A stretch of DNA of 7,039 bases, taken from NCBI GenBank assembly GCA_023391175.1, contig JAEWBL010000465.1, positions 1 to 7,039 of the forward strand, in the 5' to 3' direction. The DNA is from Pseudomonadota bacterium (lineage in GTDB: Bacteria > Pseudomonadota > Alphaproteobacteria > Rhizobiales > Xanthobacteraceae). Below are positions 6,165 to 7,039 of this stretch, piece after piece. Under the pieces are notes generated by a model that saw only the letters and a program-made list of their open reading frames with translations, ran no database searches and was not told where the DNA came from. Position numbers and translations under genes: made by a program. Position 1 is the stretch's first letter; each line of letters starts with the position of its first letter.

Positions 6165-6168
6165 GGAG
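6165..6168 (+). promoter_or_regulatory. Shine-Dalgarno GGAG supporting ATG 6177
   Basis: GGAG lies 8 nt before ATG 6177. The later in-frame candidates (GTG 6246, ATG 6318) lack a comparable site. It therefore supports a long N-terminus ahead of the lipobox. Confidence 0.5.
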
Positions 6169-6176
6169 TTGACGAT

Positions 6177-7039
6177 ATGGCGGGTGCAACACGGACGGTC
6201 GCGCAGATCCGGGCCACCGACGGGCCCGTGACGGTGCCCACGCGCGTGTCCGCACCCCTGTCGTCTCCGCCGGCTGTCCGCGGCCTCACGTTCCTCCGGC
6301 TGCCCGTCGCGCGGCTGATGCTGCCCGGCCTCATGGCGGCCGTCCTCGCCGGCTGCGCCGGCGGCGAAGGCCTCGATGGCTCCTTCGGTGCGCAGGACAC
6401 GGGCGTCGCCGGCGGCACCACCATTGCGACGCCGGGCGCCACCTCTGCCGGTGTCGTGAACAGCGCTACCTCCGGCTCGCTCGTGGTCGGTGCCGGTCCG
6501 GATCAATTGTCCTATGATTGCCCCATGCTCACCGTGCGCACCGGCGCCGGGAGCTGGCAGGTCACCACCGGCGGCGGGCTGCGCTACCAGGCCACCATCG
6601 GCCGCCTCGCCCGCGAATGCACCATCGCCAACGGCATGATGCTGGTGAAGGTGGGCATCGAAGGCCGCGTCCTGATGGGCGAAAAGGGCAGCCCCGGGCA
6701 GGTGAAGGTCCCCGTTCGCATTGCCGTGGTGAACGAGGGGCCCTCGCCCAAGACCGTCACCACCAAGTTCTTTGCCGTTGCCGTCGATGTTCCGGCCGAT
6801 CCGGGCCACGCGCCCTTCACCGTGGTGGAGGACCAGATCGCGTTCCCGCTGCTGAAGCCGAACGAGATGGAGCGCTACATCATCTATGTGGGCTTCGACC
6901 CGCAGGGCACGCCCGAGGTGCGCGAGCGGCCCAAGCCATCCGCCTCGCGGCCGAAGCCGAAGCCTCCGGCGACCGCCGCGCAGCCCGCCCCGGCCCCGGC
7001 CCCCGCCAGCGCGCCGCCCGCAAGCACGTCGTCCTCCAG
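6177..7039 (+). CDS. Putative lipoprotein of unknown function with proline/alanine-rich tail (3' end outside window)
   Basis: The frame stays open for 287 codons to the window end. A hydrophobic stretch (about 47-57) leads to a lipobox LAGC with C60, so the protein should be lipidated and cut by LspA. After a Gly/Ser/Thr-rich linker (61-104) comes a compact beta-rich-looking domain of about 135 residues. It contains YDCP (C115), TVRTGAGSW, GLRYQATIGRLAREC (C148), KVGIEGRVLMGEKG, VPVRIAVVNEG, TKFFAVAVDVPAD, FTVVEDQIAFP and YIIYVGFDPQG (to about 244). C115 and C148 could form a disulfide. From 252 on the sequence is Pro/Ala/Lys-rich low complexity, typical of envelope proteins that span peptidoglycan. 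I recognise the central domain only as resembling uncharacterised lipoproteins of Rhizobiales; no function is assigned. About 59 residues precede C60, much longer than normal, and a shorter start (GTG 6246 or ATG 6318) is possible. It probably has its own promoter. Confidence 0.87.
   Translation, partial: MAGATRTVAQIRATDGPVTVPTRVSAPLSSPPAVRGLTFLRLPVARLMLPGLMAAVLAGCAGGEGLDGSFGAQDTGVAGGTTIATPGATSAGVVNSATSGSLVVGAGPDQLSYDCPMLTVRTGAGSWQVTTGGGLRYQATIGRLARECTIANGMMLVKVGIEGRVLMGEKGSPGQVKVPVRIAVVNEGPSPKTVTTKFFAVAVDVPADPGHAPFTVVEDQIAFPLLKPNEMERYIIYVGFDPQGTPEVRERPKPSASRPKPKPPATAAQPAPAPAPASAPPASTSSS

Noticed and set aside
5919..6809. 296-codon minus-strand frame covering the lipoprotein gene
   Set aside because: The + strand frame has a lipobox, a Shine-Dalgarno sequence and a -10 element. 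The minus frame crosses the end of the second M16 gene and has only Gly/Ala/His/Arg-rich sequence.

Overview
The window looks like a chromosomal segment of a high-GC alphaproteobacterium, probably Hyphomicrobiales (Rhizobiales), with a Xanthobacteraceae-like member as a weaker guess. I base this on the strong G/C third-position bias, on the IleS sequence (a C-terminus without the zinc-binding cysteines and an insertion after the TPQWFIAMD segment), and on the order ileS - lspA - small secreted protein - two M16 peptidases. All real genes lie on the + strand. Three long minus-strand reading frames are codon-bias shadows.

Layout. Positions 1-1706 hold the 3' part of ileS (isoleucyl-tRNA synthetase). 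A GC-rich hairpin follows it (1714-1746). Next come lspA (1812-2342, TTG start, lipoprotein signal peptidase II) and a 242-residue secreted proline-rich protein (2395-3123), which carries a short motif resembling the DUF3035/BamF lipoproteins but has no lipobox. A 115-bp gap contains a candidate promoter with a perfect 20-bp palindrome filling its spacer. Two M16B peptidase genes follow (3239-4645 and 4642-6051, overlapping by 4 nt). The first has the HxxEH zinc site. The second has lost it but carries the Arg/Tyr substrate-carboxylate pair, so together they look like one heteromeric periplasmic protease. A terminator-like hairpin with a T5 run lies inside the 5' coding end of the second peptidase gene. 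After a 125-bp gap with a G-quadruplex-type motif and a good -10 element, a lipoprotein gene of unknown function (6177 to the window end) begins with an unusually long region ahead of its lipobox.

How the parts fit. Apart from ileS, every gene is an envelope gene: the enzyme that matures lipoproteins, a possible outer-membrane assembly accessory protein, a two-subunit periplasmic M16 protease, and a lipoprotein that would be an LspA substrate. A shared role in envelope protein maturation or quality control is plausible, but that is inference from neighbourhood. I see no mobile elements, CRISPR arrays, tRNA or rRNA genes. The most interesting points are the split active site of the M16 pair, the hairpin inside the second M16 gene, the palindrome in the putative promoter, and the BamF-like motif in a non-lipoprotein.
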